Assembly (NCBI GenBank): GCA_903835235.1
Contig: CAILMF010000054.1
Coordinates: forward strand, 310,001 to 374,000
Length of the DNA stretch: 64,000 bases
Direction: 5' to 3'
DNA from: an uncultured Rhodospirillales bacterium
Lineage (GTDB): Bacteria > Pseudomonadota > Alphaproteobacteria > Acetobacterales > Acetobacteraceae
Shown here: positions 34,625 through 42,783 of the stretch, one piece after another
How the letters are laid out: the number at the start of each line of letters is the position of its first letter
Numbering within the stretch: position 1 is the first letter of the stretch
The notes under the pieces: generated by a model
What the model saw: only the letters and a program-made list of their open reading frames with translations
Told to the model about the DNA's origin: nothing
Database searches by the model: none
Position numbers and translations under genes: made by a program

Positions 34625-35230
34625 ATGACGGCCGCACCGCCGGTGGATGCCTGGCAGCTGCAACGGATCAAACGCCGGCTGGATGCGCTGCCGCACTGGT
34701 TGGGTGACGACCGCCAGGTGTGCCTGGCCGGCGAGCCGCCGCTGGAGGATATCGAGGGCCAGTTCCGCCTGGCCGGGCTGCGTTGCCTGCTGGCCGCCCT
34801 GGGCGCCCGCATCGGGCAGGGGGCCACGGCCACGACGATCTGGCTGGGCCATGGGCAGGTGCCGCTCGCCCCACGCCTGCTGCTGTGGCCGGCACCGGGG
34901 CAGGTGCTGGCTTCCGGCATCGCCCTGCCGCTGCCTGACCCGATGCATGCGCTGTGGGGGCTGCTGGAGCATCACCCGCCCGGCACCGGCACGCTGCATC
35001 TGCCGACGCTGCCGGATTGGCGCCCGCTGCTGCCTCTGCTGCAACGCCTGCCGCCCTGGATGCCGCTGCCGGCGCGGCTGCGTCGCGCCGTGCTGAGCCG
35101 CGCCCAGCGCCTGGTGCGCGCCCATGCGGAGGTCGTGGCGCCGCGCCCGGCCGGGAGCATCCTGGCGGCCATCCTGGGCCGCGACTTCCTGCTGACGCCG
35201 GCGACCCAGGCCTATTGGCAGCAATGGTAG
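34625..35230 (+). CDS. Hypothetical protein in glycosyltransferase cluster
   Basis: A 201-residue protein I do not recognise. It is Leu/Pro/Arg-rich, without signal peptide or clear membrane helix. Notable parts are QRIKRRLDALPHWLGDD near the N-terminus, GLRCLLAALGARIGQG in the middle and an Arg-rich helix PARLRRAVLSRAQRLVRAH near 147-165. Its stop overlaps the start of the GT14 gene by 7 bp, so the two are translationally coupled and probably act together. Confidence 0.65.
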   Translation: MTAAPPVDAWQLQRIKRRLDALPHWLGDDRQVCLAGEPPLEDIEGQFRLAGLRCLLAALGARIGQGATATTIWLGHGQVPLAPRLLLWPAPGQVLASGIALPLPDPMHALWGLLEHHPPGTGTLHLPTLPDWRPLLPLLQRLPPWMPLPARLRRAVLSRAQRLVRAHAEVVAPRPAGSILAAILGRDFLLTPATQAYWQQW

Positions 35231-36129
35231 CGCCCGCATCGCCGCCGCTGGCCGGCTTCGCCTGCCTGGTGCTGGCGCACGACAACCCGGCGCAACTGCT
35301 GCTGCTGCTGCGCTGGCTGGGCGAAAACGGCGCGACCTGCCACCTGCACCTGGACCCCCGTGCGGCTCCGGTGCGTGCCGCCGTGGAGGCCACCGCGCTG
35401 CCCGGCGTAGCACTGCTGCCGGTGGCGGAGTCCTTCCGCATCGAATGGGGCGGCTATGCCATGGTCCGCGCCACGCTGGCGCTGCTGCGCGCGGCGCTGG
35501 CGCAGCCCGGGGTGCAGCAGGTTTGCCTGCTTTCCGGCACCCACCTGCCGCTGCTGCCGGCCGAGGCGCTGGCGCGGCGGCTGGGCGATGGCCGCAACCA
35601 CCTGGACCTGCGGTTCGCCTGCATGGAACCGCCGGACCGCGAGAGCCTGCATCGCTTCTGGTTCCGCGGTGTGCCCGGCCGGCAGGAGACCCGCCCGCTG
35701 GTGCGCTGGCTGAACCGCCACGCCTGGCGGCTGGGCCCGCGGGACCTGGCGCGTGGCCTGCGCGGGCTGACGCCCATGGTCGGCAGCCAATGGTGGCACC
35801 TGACCGCGCCGGCTGCGTTGGAGATGCTGGCCTTCCTGGACGCCAACCCCTGGTACGAAGCCTTCTTCCTCCATGCCCGCATCCCCGATGAGAGCTTCTT
35901 CCAGACCCTGCTTGGGGCCACGCCTGGAATCGCCGCGCTGGGGCCGCCGATGAGCTTCCAGTGCATGCGCGGCTACAGCCCTGCGGTGCTGGAAGCCGCC
36001 GACCTGCCAGCTGCCCTGGCCAGTGGCGCCGCCTTCGCGCGGAAATTCGACCAGCGGACCCAGCCCGAAGCCGTGCGCCTCGCCCTGCTGGCGGCCCAGG
36101 CCGAGGGGGCGCTGACCCGTGCCGGATGA
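35224..36129 (+). CDS. GT14-family glycosyltransferase (core-2/I-branching type)
   Basis: A 301-residue soluble transferase resembling beta-1,6-N-acetylglucosaminyl- or xylosyltransferases of family GT14. The N-terminus has FACLVLAHDNPAQL and LHLDPRA. The donor/acceptor region has VCLLSGTHLPL and SQWWHL, and an acidic PDESFFQTLL supplies the typical base (Glu near 221). No membrane segment, so cytoplasmic. Coupled to the genes on both sides (7-bp and 11-bp overlaps). Confidence 0.8.
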   Translation: MVAPASPPLAGFACLVLAHDNPAQLLLLLRWLGENGATCHLHLDPRAAPVRAAVEATALPGVALLPVAESFRIEWGGYAMVRATLALLRAALAQPGVQQVCLLSGTHLPLLPAEALARRLGDGRNHLDLRFACMEPPDRESLHRFWFRGVPGRQETRPLVRWLNRHAWRLGPRDLARGLRGLTPMVGSQWWHLTAPAALEMLAFLDANPWYEAFFLHARIPDESFFQTLLGATPGIAALGPPMSFQCMRGYSPAVLEAADLPAALASGAAFARKFDQRTQPEAVRLALLAAQAEGALTRAG

Positions 36130-37168
36130 CCTGCCGGACGGCCTGGCCTGGCTCGGCGCCCCGCCGCAGCCGCGGCCGGGCGAGGTCATCGCCCTGCTGG
36201 TGACGCGCAACGAGGCGCTGCGCCTGCCGGCCTGCCTGGCGCATCTGCGCGCCCAGGGGGTGGACCGCGCCTATGTCATCGACAATCGGTCCAGCGACGC
36301 CACGCGAGAGATCGCGGCGCGCGAGCCCTGGGTGCATGTGATGGACGCGCCGGGCAGCTATGCCGGCTCCGGGTTCGGGATTTCCTGGACCAACGCGGTA
36401 CTGGACCGCCACGCCCGCAACCATTGGGCGCTGGTGGTGGATGCCGATGAGCTGCTGGTCTTCCCGGGCTGCGAGACCCAGGGGCTGCCGGCGCTGTGCG
36501 CGCACCTGGCGGCCATCGGCGCCGAGGCGTTCCGCACCATCCTGCTGGACTGTTTCCCGGATGGCCCGCTGCACCGCCTGGCCTATGCCCCCGGCGACCC
36601 ACTGCCCCAGGCGGCGCCCTGTTTCGAGCCGCCACGGCTGCGGGCTGAGTCGGTGTCGAACTTCCCGTACGATCAGCAATATGGCGGCGTGCGCGAGCGC
36701 CTGTTCTTTGCCGAGACCGACCCGGCCAGGTTGCGGCGCAGGCTGCACCAGAAGGCGTGGAATGCCGGGGTGAAGCTGGGCGTTTCGGCGCGGCTGGCGC
36801 GCTTCGTGCCGCGGCGGTCGCCCACCGTCACCAAACTGCCGCTGGTGTTCTGGCGGGAAGGCGCGGCGTTGCTGGCCTCCACCCACCAGCTGGCACCGAT
36901 GCGGCTGGTGGCGGGCCAGCCCAGCGGCGTGCTGCTGCACTACAAGTTCCTGCAGGACTTCCATGAGCGTGCGCTGGACGCGGTGCGGCGCGATGCGCAT
37001 TGGGATGGCTCGCGCGAGTATCGGCGTTACCTGGCAGCGCTGGCGCGGGACCCGGATTTCGGCTTGAACGGGCCGTTGAGCCTGCGCTTCGAGGGGCCGG
37101 ACCAGCTCACCGCGATGGGGCTGATGCAGGACAGCCCTGGCTGGCTGGCGGCGCGGCAGGGGGCCTGA
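36119..37168 (+). CDS. Glycosyltransferase family 2-like protein
   Basis: A 349-residue GT-A transferase of the Glyco_tranf_2_4/GT92-like kind. It has the nucleotide-sugar strand EVIALLVTRNEALRLPACL, IDNRSSDATREIA, and the metal motif VVDADELLVF (DAD). The start is GTG at 36119, inside the 3' end of the GT14 gene (11-bp overlap); no in-frame ATG exists before the first beta strand. Probably adds a sugar to the same glycan as GT14. Confidence 0.82.
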   Translation: MPDDLPDGLAWLGAPPQPRPGEVIALLVTRNEALRLPACLAHLRAQGVDRAYVIDNRSSDATREIAAREPWVHVMDAPGSYAGSGFGISWTNAVLDRHARNHWALVVDADELLVFPGCETQGLPALCAHLAAIGAEAFRTILLDCFPDGPLHRLAYAPGDPLPQAAPCFEPPRLRAESVSNFPYDQQYGGVRERLFFAETDPARLRRRLHQKAWNAGVKLGVSARLARFVPRRSPTVTKLPLVFWREGAALLASTHQLAPMRLVAGQPSGVLLHYKFLQDFHERALDAVRRDAHWDGSREYRRYLAALARDPDFGLNGPLSLRFEGPDQLTAMGLMQDSPGWLAARQGA

Positions 37169-37227
37169 CCTTGCCGGCGGCCGGTGATGCGGGGATCATG
37201 CGCGCCGCATCACAGGAAACCCGCCGC

Positions 37228-38196
37228 ATGCTGCCGACCAAGGACGCGCTGACCATCTGCTTCGCCCATGCCGCCTATCGCATGCAGGACCGCTTCCAGG
37301 CCCGCAACACGGGCATCCGCAGCGTCGAGGTGCGTGACCGTTCGGCACTTGAAGGTGCGATAGCTGGCGCCGATGTGCTGGTGGTCAGCGGGTTGTGGAA
37401 GAACGACCTGATCCCGCTGGCGCCGAAGCTGCGCTTCGTGCAGTCGATCAGCGCCGGGGTGGACCAGTACGGCAAGCCGGAGATGGCCGCCGCCGGCATC
37501 CGCTTGGCCAGCGCCCAGGGCGCCAATGCCCGCGCGGTTTCGGAACACGCGCTGGCGCTGATTTTGGCGCTGTCCCGCCTGCTGCCGGAAGCGCGCGACA
37601 ACCAGGCCAAGCGGCACTGGCGCGGCATGATCGGCGACCTGACCAAGCGCGAGGACGAGTTGGGCGGCAAGACGCTGCTTATCGTCGGGCTGGGTCGCAT
37701 CGGTGGCCGGCTGGCGCAACTGGCCAAGGCCTTCGACATGACGGTCATCGGCATCCGCCGCGACCCCGCCGGCGGCGCCGGTGCGGCCGATGAGGTGCAT
37801 GGGCTGGACAAGCTGAAGTCGCTGCTGCCGCGCGCCGATTTCGTCGCGCTGACCTGCCCGCTGACGCCGGAGACCGAGGGCCTGATCGACGCCGAGGCGC
37901 TGGCGCTGATGCGGCCCGACAGCTACCTGGTGAACGTGGCGCGCGGCCGGGTCTGCGTGGAAAGCGCCGTGGTCGCGGCGATGGCGCGTGGCCAGATCGC
38001 CGGCGCGGCGCTGGACTGCACCGAGGTGGAGCCGCTTGCGCCCGACAGCCCGCTCTGGGCCATGCCGAACGTGCTGATCACGCCGCATACCGCCGGCGAG
38101 ACCCGGCGCTATGAGGATAACGTGCTGGACCTGCTGATGGAGAATCTGGGCCGGATATGGCGCGGCGAGACGGCGCTGAAGAACCAGATCGTCTGA
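37228..38196 (+). CDS. D-2-hydroxyacid dehydrogenase (NAD-dependent)
   Basis: A 322-residue formate/glycerate dehydrogenase-family enzyme. NAD motif GLGRIGG is at 154-160. The catalytic Arg is in VNVARGRVC, and the His is in LITPHTAGE. AGGAAA about eight bases upstream supports the ATG at 37228; an in-frame ATG at 37198 is possible. Substrate undetermined (glyoxylate, hydroxypyruvate or another 2-oxoacid). It lies among glycan genes but may be unrelated to them. Confidence 0.88.
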   Translation: MLPTKDALTICFAHAAYRMQDRFQARNTGIRSVEVRDRSALEGAIAGADVLVVSGLWKNDLIPLAPKLRFVQSISAGVDQYGKPEMAAAGIRLASAQGANARAVSEHALALILALSRLLPEARDNQAKRHWRGMIGDLTKREDELGGKTLLIVGLGRIGGRLAQLAKAFDMTVIGIRRDPAGGAGAADEVHGLDKLKSLLPRADFVALTCPLTPETEGLIDAEALALMRPDSYLVNVARGRVCVESAVVAAMARGQIAGAALDCTEVEPLAPDSPLWAMPNVLITPHTAGETRRYEDNVLDLLMENLGRIWRGETALKNQIV

Positions 38197-38545
38197 GCGT
38201 TACGCCTGCGCCTCAGTACAGCCGGCAGTAAGGTTCCGGGTGGGCCTGCGCGTCGGCGAGGCTCACCCCCGAGGGGTGGCCTGCCGCAGGGACAGGTCGG
38301 CGCCGTTGCCGCCGATTGCCGGCTGGCTGGACGGGGTGGCCACACCGAAGACGGTTGCCGTGCAGCCGGATCGGTGCAGGACCGCGCCGGCATCCTGTCC
38401 CGCGGCAGCCGAAGATTCTTCCAGTCACGCTTGGAGCAGCGGATAATTACTTCTAGATTTCCGTTTGTATTTCCCAATCGGGCACCGCTTTGCCTCGAAG
38501 CCCCAAGGTCTCACCACCCATGATCCTGGCCGGCTGGTTCGCAAG
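38197..38545. other. 349-bp gap before the SLGxxC gene
   Basis: No convincing gene. A minus-strand frame (38213-38428) lacks a ribosome site and has Arg-rich composition typical of antisense frames. A hairpin of CACCCC/GGGGTG type lies near 38265-38278, possibly ending the dehydrogenase transcript. An AT-rich island at about 38440-38475 contrasts with the surroundings and may carry the promoter of the next gene (TTGGAG, 17 bp, TAGATT as a weak candidate). Confidence 0.4.
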
Positions 38546-39577
38546 ATGCACCCCCTGACGCGCGGTGCCGTACCCTCCCAGGGGCCGCTTTGGCTTGAAG
38601 TCGATGGGCGGCGCCTGGAGCCGGTTCAGTTGGGGCCGCATGAAGTGCTGTTCCGTTGCCACTTGCCACTGAACCGGCTGGTGCTCTGCTCCGCGGCCGC
38701 ACGCCCGGCGCAACTCGGCCTGGGGCCGGACCAGCGGCTGCTGGGGGTGCAGGTCCTTGGCCTGGTGTGGGAGCAGGACGGCAACAGCTTCATCCCCGGG
38801 CTGCACCAGCCCGACTGCGGACAAGGCTTCCACGACCTGGAGCAAGGCCAGTTTCGCTGGACCGATGGCCGCGCCACCTTTGGCCCCGGCCTGGTGCCAT
38901 CCTGGCAGGGCGAGGCCCGGCTGCGCATCCAGGCGGTGCCGCTGCTGCGCGCCGCCCTGGCGGTGCCGGCCATGCCGGCGCCGGCGGCAGACCTGCTGCG
39001 TGGCTTCGAAAGCCTGGGCGAGGATTGCGAGTTCGGCTTCGTGCAGAAGCACTACGATGCCACCCCGCCGCTCGGCCTGTTCCGCTGGGCCAGTACCGAC
39101 CTGGCACGCCTGCTGGAAGGGCTCGGCAATGGCTTCGCCGGCATCGCCGAGCCCGAAAGCCTGGCCATTTCGGCGGGGGAGACCGACTGGCGGCTGCAGA
39201 CACGCTACGCGCGGCTGCATACCTTCCATGCCCAGGACCCGGCGGCCGACCCGGACTGGCGCCATCGCAACGCCCTGCTGCTGGGGTTGCTGCGGCGAAA
39301 GCTGATGCGCGAGTTGGCGGAAGCCACGCGGTTCTTCGTGTTCAAGTCCGCCACCGAGGGTTTTGGCCCCGGGGAGATGCGCGGGTTGCACGCCGCCATG
39401 GCGCGGCTCGGGCCGGCGCCGCTGCTCTGCGTCACCCAAGGACCGGCGGCCGGGCAGGTGGAGCGGATCGCGCCCGGGCTGTATCATGGCCAGGTCAGCC
39501 GGTTTGTCCTGGGCGCTGGGCCCTACGAGGAGTGGCTGGCGCTATGCCGGAAGGCGCGGGCCCTGCATGACGCCTGA
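38546..39577 (+). CDS. Unknown protein with SLGxxC motif (DUF1796-like cysteine-enzyme signature)
   Basis: A 343-residue protein with two parts. The first about 145 residues include VDGRRLEPVQLGPHEV and FRWTDGRATFGPGL and look like an accessory beta domain. The second begins ESLGEDCEFGFVQKHYD with Cys161, then PPLGLFRWAST, ending in a helical region. The order SLGxxC, then FRW, recalls DUF1796 (putative papain-like cysteine enzymes), a comparison from memory. Start chosen at ATG 38546; an upstream TTG (38465) is possible. It overlaps the acyl carrier protein gene by 11 bp. Function unknown. Confidence 0.7.
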   Translation: MHPLTRGAVPSQGPLWLEVDGRRLEPVQLGPHEVLFRCHLPLNRLVLCSAAARPAQLGLGPDQRLLGVQVLGLVWEQDGNSFIPGLHQPDCGQGFHDLEQGQFRWTDGRATFGPGLVPSWQGEARLRIQAVPLLRAALAVPAMPAPAADLLRGFESLGEDCEFGFVQKHYDATPPLGLFRWASTDLARLLEGLGNGFAGIAEPESLAISAGETDWRLQTRYARLHTFHAQDPAADPDWRHRNALLLGLLRRKLMRELAEATRFFVFKSATEGFGPGEMRGLHAAMARLGPAPLLCVTQGPAAGQVERIAPGLYHGQVSRFVLGAGPYEEWLALCRKARALHDA

Positions 39578-39809
39578 GGCCCAAGACTTCGGCCAGCTGG
39601 CAAGCCTGCTGCGTCGCCTGTGCGAACAGCCGCTGCCTGACCTGGCGCCCGACACCCCGCTGGTCGAGATCGACGGGCTGGACAGCATTCGGCTGCTGGA
39701 AGCGGTGGCGCTGCTGGAGGAAGCCTTGGGCGTGGAATTCCCGACCCAGGCACTGGACGGATTGGAAACCGTCGCCGACCTGCTGCGGCTGATGGCCGCG
39801 GCCAGGTAG
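39567..39809 (+). CDS. Stand-alone acyl carrier protein
   Basis: An 80-residue acidic four-helix carrier domain. The phosphopantetheine site is Ser40 in IDGLDSIRLLEAVALLEE, and VEFPTQALDGLETVADLL forms helix 3, typical of ACP/PCP domains. It is not the fatty acid synthase AcpP: no fab genes are near, and the site reads GLDSIRL rather than GADSLDTV. Translationally coupled to the SLGxxC gene. It ends 3 bp from the convergent adenylation enzyme, its likely loading partner. Confidence 0.88.
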   Translation: MTPEAQDFGQLASLLRRLCEQPLPDLAPDTPLVEIDGLDSIRLLEAVALLEEALGVEFPTQALDGLETVADLLRLMAAAR

Positions 39810-39812
39810 GGC

Positions 39813-41384
39813 TCAGCCGCCGGCCATCCGGCGCAGCGCCACCAGGTCCAGCTTGCCGTTGGCCGGCAGGCGCGGCAGGTCGGGCAGTACCTCCAGGGTG
39901 GAGGGCCGGAACGGGCTGGGCAGGGCGTCGGCCAGGCGGCGGCGCAGCGCCGGCAGCAACGCCGCGGCATCCTGCCCTGGCGCGGCGACAAAGCCGTGCA
40001 GCGTCACGCGCGTGGCCGCGCCCAGCGCCAGCACAGCGGCCTCGGTCACGCCGGGTTCGGCGCGCAGGATCGCCTCGATCTCGCTGGGGTCCACCCGCAC
40101 GCCGTTGATCTTCACCTGGCGGTCGGCCCGGCCCAGCATCTGCACCAGGCCATCGGGGAGAATCCGGGCCAGGTCCCCGGTGTGGAATCGGCGCCAGCCG
40201 GGGCGGTCGGGTTCCGCCGCCATGCGACCGGGGACCAGGCGCCCGGCCTGCCATTCCCCCAGCGCCAGGTAGGGGCCGCGCAGGGTCAGTTCGCCGGCCT
40301 CGCCAGGCGGCACCGGCGCGCCATCGGGGTCCAGCAGCGCCATCTCGTGGATCGGCTCGGCGTGGCCGGCAGGGATGGGGCCGGGCGGGAGCGGTTCGAG
40401 GGGCAGTCGCCATTGCGCGATGACCTGCGCTTCGGTCGAGGCGAAGGTGTGTTGCAGGGCGCAGCCGGGCGGCAGGACCGCGCGCCAGGCGGCGACATCC
40501 TCGGCCAGGACCGGGGAGTTGCCGGACCGTTGCAGGCGCAGCGTGGCGAAGCTGGCACGGGCTTCCTCGCGCTGGAGCAGCAGCCGCCACAGCGTCGGCC
40601 CGGCCGCCGCGCAGGTCACGCCCTCGCGCAAGGCCAGGCGCAGGACGGCACGGGCGCCTTCCAGCCCCAGCTGCGTCAGCACGGCCCGCGCCCCGCTGAA
40701 CAGCGTGGCGAGCAGGAAGGCCATGCCGGAACTGGTGGTGGGCAGGGAGGTGACCATGACCCGGTCGGTCGGCCCCAACTGCCAGTGCTGCATCACCTCC
40801 AGCACGCGGGCCAGCAGGCCGCGCGCGTTCAGCACGATGCCCTTGGGCCGGCCGGTGCTGCCGGAGGTGAAGTGCACGGTCAGCGGCGCGTCGGGGCTCC
40901 AGGCGTGGTCCAGCCGCCAGTCCTCCACCGGGCCGGACAACAGGTCCGGCAGCAGCAGCACGGGGGCAGCACAGGGCAGCTCCGGCGGCGTCGCCGCCAG
41001 GATCGCGGCAGGCACGGCTTCCGCCAGCAAGCCGCGCAGACGTTCAGGTGGGTCCAGCGGGTTCAAGACCAGCGCCACCCGGCCGGAAATCACGCAGCCG
41101 AGGAGGCCGGCGATGGCATCGGGCCGGTGCGGCAGCAGGCAGGCGATGGCGGCGCCGGGCGGTACCCGGGCGGCCAGCGCAGCCGCTACCTGCTGGGACT
41201 GGCGCAGCAGGGTGGCGTGATCCAGGGCGCCTGCCTGGCCGGCAATGGCGGTCGCGACCGGGTCGATCGCCGCGCCTTGGCGGAGCAGGTCGATAGGCGG
41301 GGTTTCGACGAAGCTTTCAAGGCCTTCCAGCGGAGCGGACCAGCGGGCGCCAGGCAGTCCCCAGGCGAGATTCGGCACGTTCAT
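39813..41384 (-). CDS. Stand-alone NRPS-like adenylation enzyme (AMP-dependent ligase)
   Basis: A 523-residue class I adenylate-forming enzyme. Core motif HFTSGSTGRPKG is at 171-182. A TGDLARILPDG-type hinge is followed by GRADRQVKINGVRVDPSEIE, close to the A8 motif of NRPS adenylation domains, and the A10 lysine is in LPANGKLD at the end. No carrier, condensation or thioesterase domain is fused. With the adjacent free carrier protein it probably activates an amino, hydroxy or fatty acid and loads the carrier. The substrate code cannot be judged reliably by eye. Confidence 0.85.
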   Translation of the reverse strand: MNVPNLAWGLPGARWSAPLEGLESFVETPPIDLLRQGAAIDPVATAIAGQAGALDHATLLRQSQQVAAALAARVPPGAAIACLLPHRPDAIAGLLGCVISGRVALVLNPLDPPERLRGLLAEAVPAAILAATPPELPCAAPVLLLPDLLSGPVEDWRLDHAWSPDAPLTVHFTSGSTGRPKGIVLNARGLLARVLEVMQHWQLGPTDRVMVTSLPTTSSGMAFLLATLFSGARAVLTQLGLEGARAVLRLALREGVTCAAAGPTLWRLLLQREEARASFATLRLQRSGNSPVLAEDVAAWRAVLPPGCALQHTFASTEAQVIAQWRLPLEPLPPGPIPAGHAEPIHEMALLDPDGAPVPPGEAGELTLRGPYLALGEWQAGRLVPGRMAAEPDRPGWRRFHTGDLARILPDGLVQMLGRADRQVKINGVRVDPSEIEAILRAEPGVTEAAVLALGAATRVTLHGFVAAPGQDAAALLPALRRRLADALPSPFRPSTLEVLPDLPRLPANGKLDLVALRRMAGG

Positions 41385-41596
41385 GGTCTCCGGCTACCCG
41401 ACCTTTTGCCGCAAACCGGGTTGCCCAACCACGGCAAACCGCTGCGCCAGGTGCCGGCAACAGCAGGCCTGTGCGGGGCAGCGATTGCCGCCGAAGGGTG
41501 AGGTGACTGGTTTTCGGACGGCCCCTGGACGCAGTTACGCGGAGACCTTTACCGCGGGCGGACGACGTCAGGCGGACTGGATGACGGGGGAGAGAA

Positions 41597-41671
41597 TGGC
41601 TCCGGCGGTTGGATTCGAACCAACGACCAACGGATTAACAGTCCGCTGCGCTACCGCTGCGCCACGCCGGA
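41597..41671 (-). tRNA. tRNA-Asn (anticodon GTT)
   Basis: Minus-strand cloverleaf with acceptor TCCGGCG/CGCCGGA, anticodon loop CTGTTAA giving GTT, T loop TTCGAAT, discriminator G and an encoded CCA at 41597-41599. Confidence 0.95.
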
Positions 41672-41800
41672 ATACCAAGTCTGCCGCACCTGAACCTTAC
41701 GGCCCGGGTGCAGCCAGGGCGGCGCCTATAGCAACCGCCGAGGCAGGTCGCAAGCACCGGGCCGCAGGGAAATGCCCTTTGGCCAGGAAAAACCGCAGCC

Positions 41801-41874
41801 TGGAGGTCCGGGGCGGAATTGAACCGCCGTAGCAGGTTTTGCAGACCTGTGCCTGACCACTCGGCCACCGGACC
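41801..41874 (-). tRNA. tRNA-Cys (anticodon GCA)
   Basis: Minus-strand cloverleaf with acceptor GGTCCGG/CCGGACC, anticodon loop CTGCAAA giving GCA, discriminator T (U73, typical for tRNA-Cys) and an encoded CCA at 41801-41803. It lies 129 bp upstream of tRNA-Asn on the same strand, so both may share a transcript. Confidence 0.95.
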
Positions 41875-41997
41875 ACCAAAAGGCGGGGCGCTTCTATCCT
41901 TCGCCTGCGCCTCCGGGTCAAGCCGGTAAGCTGGTGCTTGGCGCAGCGCAGCAACGGACCTTATATGGCGCGCAGTTGCGAAGAGGTTGGCGGGGCA

Positions 41998-42663
41998 ATG
42001 GACTACGCAGAAGCGCGCACGCGGATGGTCGACGGCCAGATCCGGCCGAACAGGGTTACGGAGCCTCGGCTGTTGGAAGCCCTGCGCCTGACCCCGCGGG
42101 AGGCTTTCGTCCCCGCGGCGGCGGCCAGCCGGGCCTACACGGATGAGGAAGTGCCGCTGCCTGGGGGCCGCGCCCTGATGCAGCCCATGATCTTGGCCAA
42201 GCTGCTGCAACTCGCCGCCATTCGGCCGGATGAGCGGGTGCTGGTGGTCTGCGCCGGCACGGGTTACGGCGCAGCCCTGGTGGCGCGACTCGGCGCCCGC
42301 GTGGTGGCGCTGGAGCCTGATGCCGGGCTGCGCGCCATCGCCACCGCCGCACTGGCCGCCGAGGCCGCCGGTTCGCTGCGGCTTGAGGCTGGCGACCCGA
42401 CCGAGGGCTTTGCCGCCGCCGCGCCCTACGACGTCATCCTGGTGGAAGGCGAGATTCCCGCGGTGCCCGAAGCCTTGTCCGCGCAGCTGGCGGAAGGCGG
42501 CCGCCTGGTCGCGGTGCTGGCCCAAGGAAGGGGCCAAGGAAGGGGCCAGGGCGTTGCCATGCTGGGCCGTCGGCTCGGCGGCGCGCTGACGCTGACGGCG
42601 GCCTTCGACGCCGCGGTGGCGCCGCTTCCCGCCTTCCAGCCGGCACCGGGCTTCGTGTTCTGA
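41998..42663 (+). CDS. pcm: Protein-L-isoaspartate O-methyltransferase family protein
   Basis: A 221-residue SAM-dependent methyltransferase of the PCMT family, in its usual alphaproteobacterial place upstream of tolC. The N-terminus DYAEARTRMVDGQIRPNRV and RLTPREAFVP are typical. The SAM motif reads VLVVCAGTGYGAALVA (81-96), deviating from the usual GxGSGY. A 12-bp tandem repeat near 42527-42552 encodes QGRGQGRGQG in a surface loop. It may act as a methyltransferase with altered substrate. ATG at 41998 matches the family start. Confidence 0.85.
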   Translation: MDYAEARTRMVDGQIRPNRVTEPRLLEALRLTPREAFVPAAAASRAYTDEEVPLPGGRALMQPMILAKLLQLAAIRPDERVLVVCAGTGYGAALVARLGARVVALEPDAGLRAIATAALAAEAAGSLRLEAGDPTEGFAAAAPYDVILVEGEIPAVPEALSAQLAEGGRLVAVLAQGRGQGRGQGVAMLGRRLGGALTLTAAFDAAVAPLPAFQPAPGFVF

Positions 42664-42783
42664 TGGCTTGTTCATTTGGCGCAACAACGGTGCAGCGCGC
42701 CGGTGTCGCTAACCGTTCTTTGCGTTATGCTGAAGCAAGTTGAGCCGAGACAGATGCCGCTGCGTCAAAAGGACCAGGTCCAC

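Noticed and set aside
35224-36129. Reading the GT14-like protein as a plain GT2 enzyme
   Set aside because: The QVCLLSGTHLPL and PDESFFQTLL blocks fit GT14 branching enzymes better, and no GT2 DXD motif lies at the expected place.
38213-38428. 71-residue minus-strand frame ending in HPEPYCRLY
   Set aside because: The composition is Arg/Gly/Pro-rich as in antisense frames, there is no ribosome site, and no domain is seen. It could be a gene remnant, but nothing supports that.
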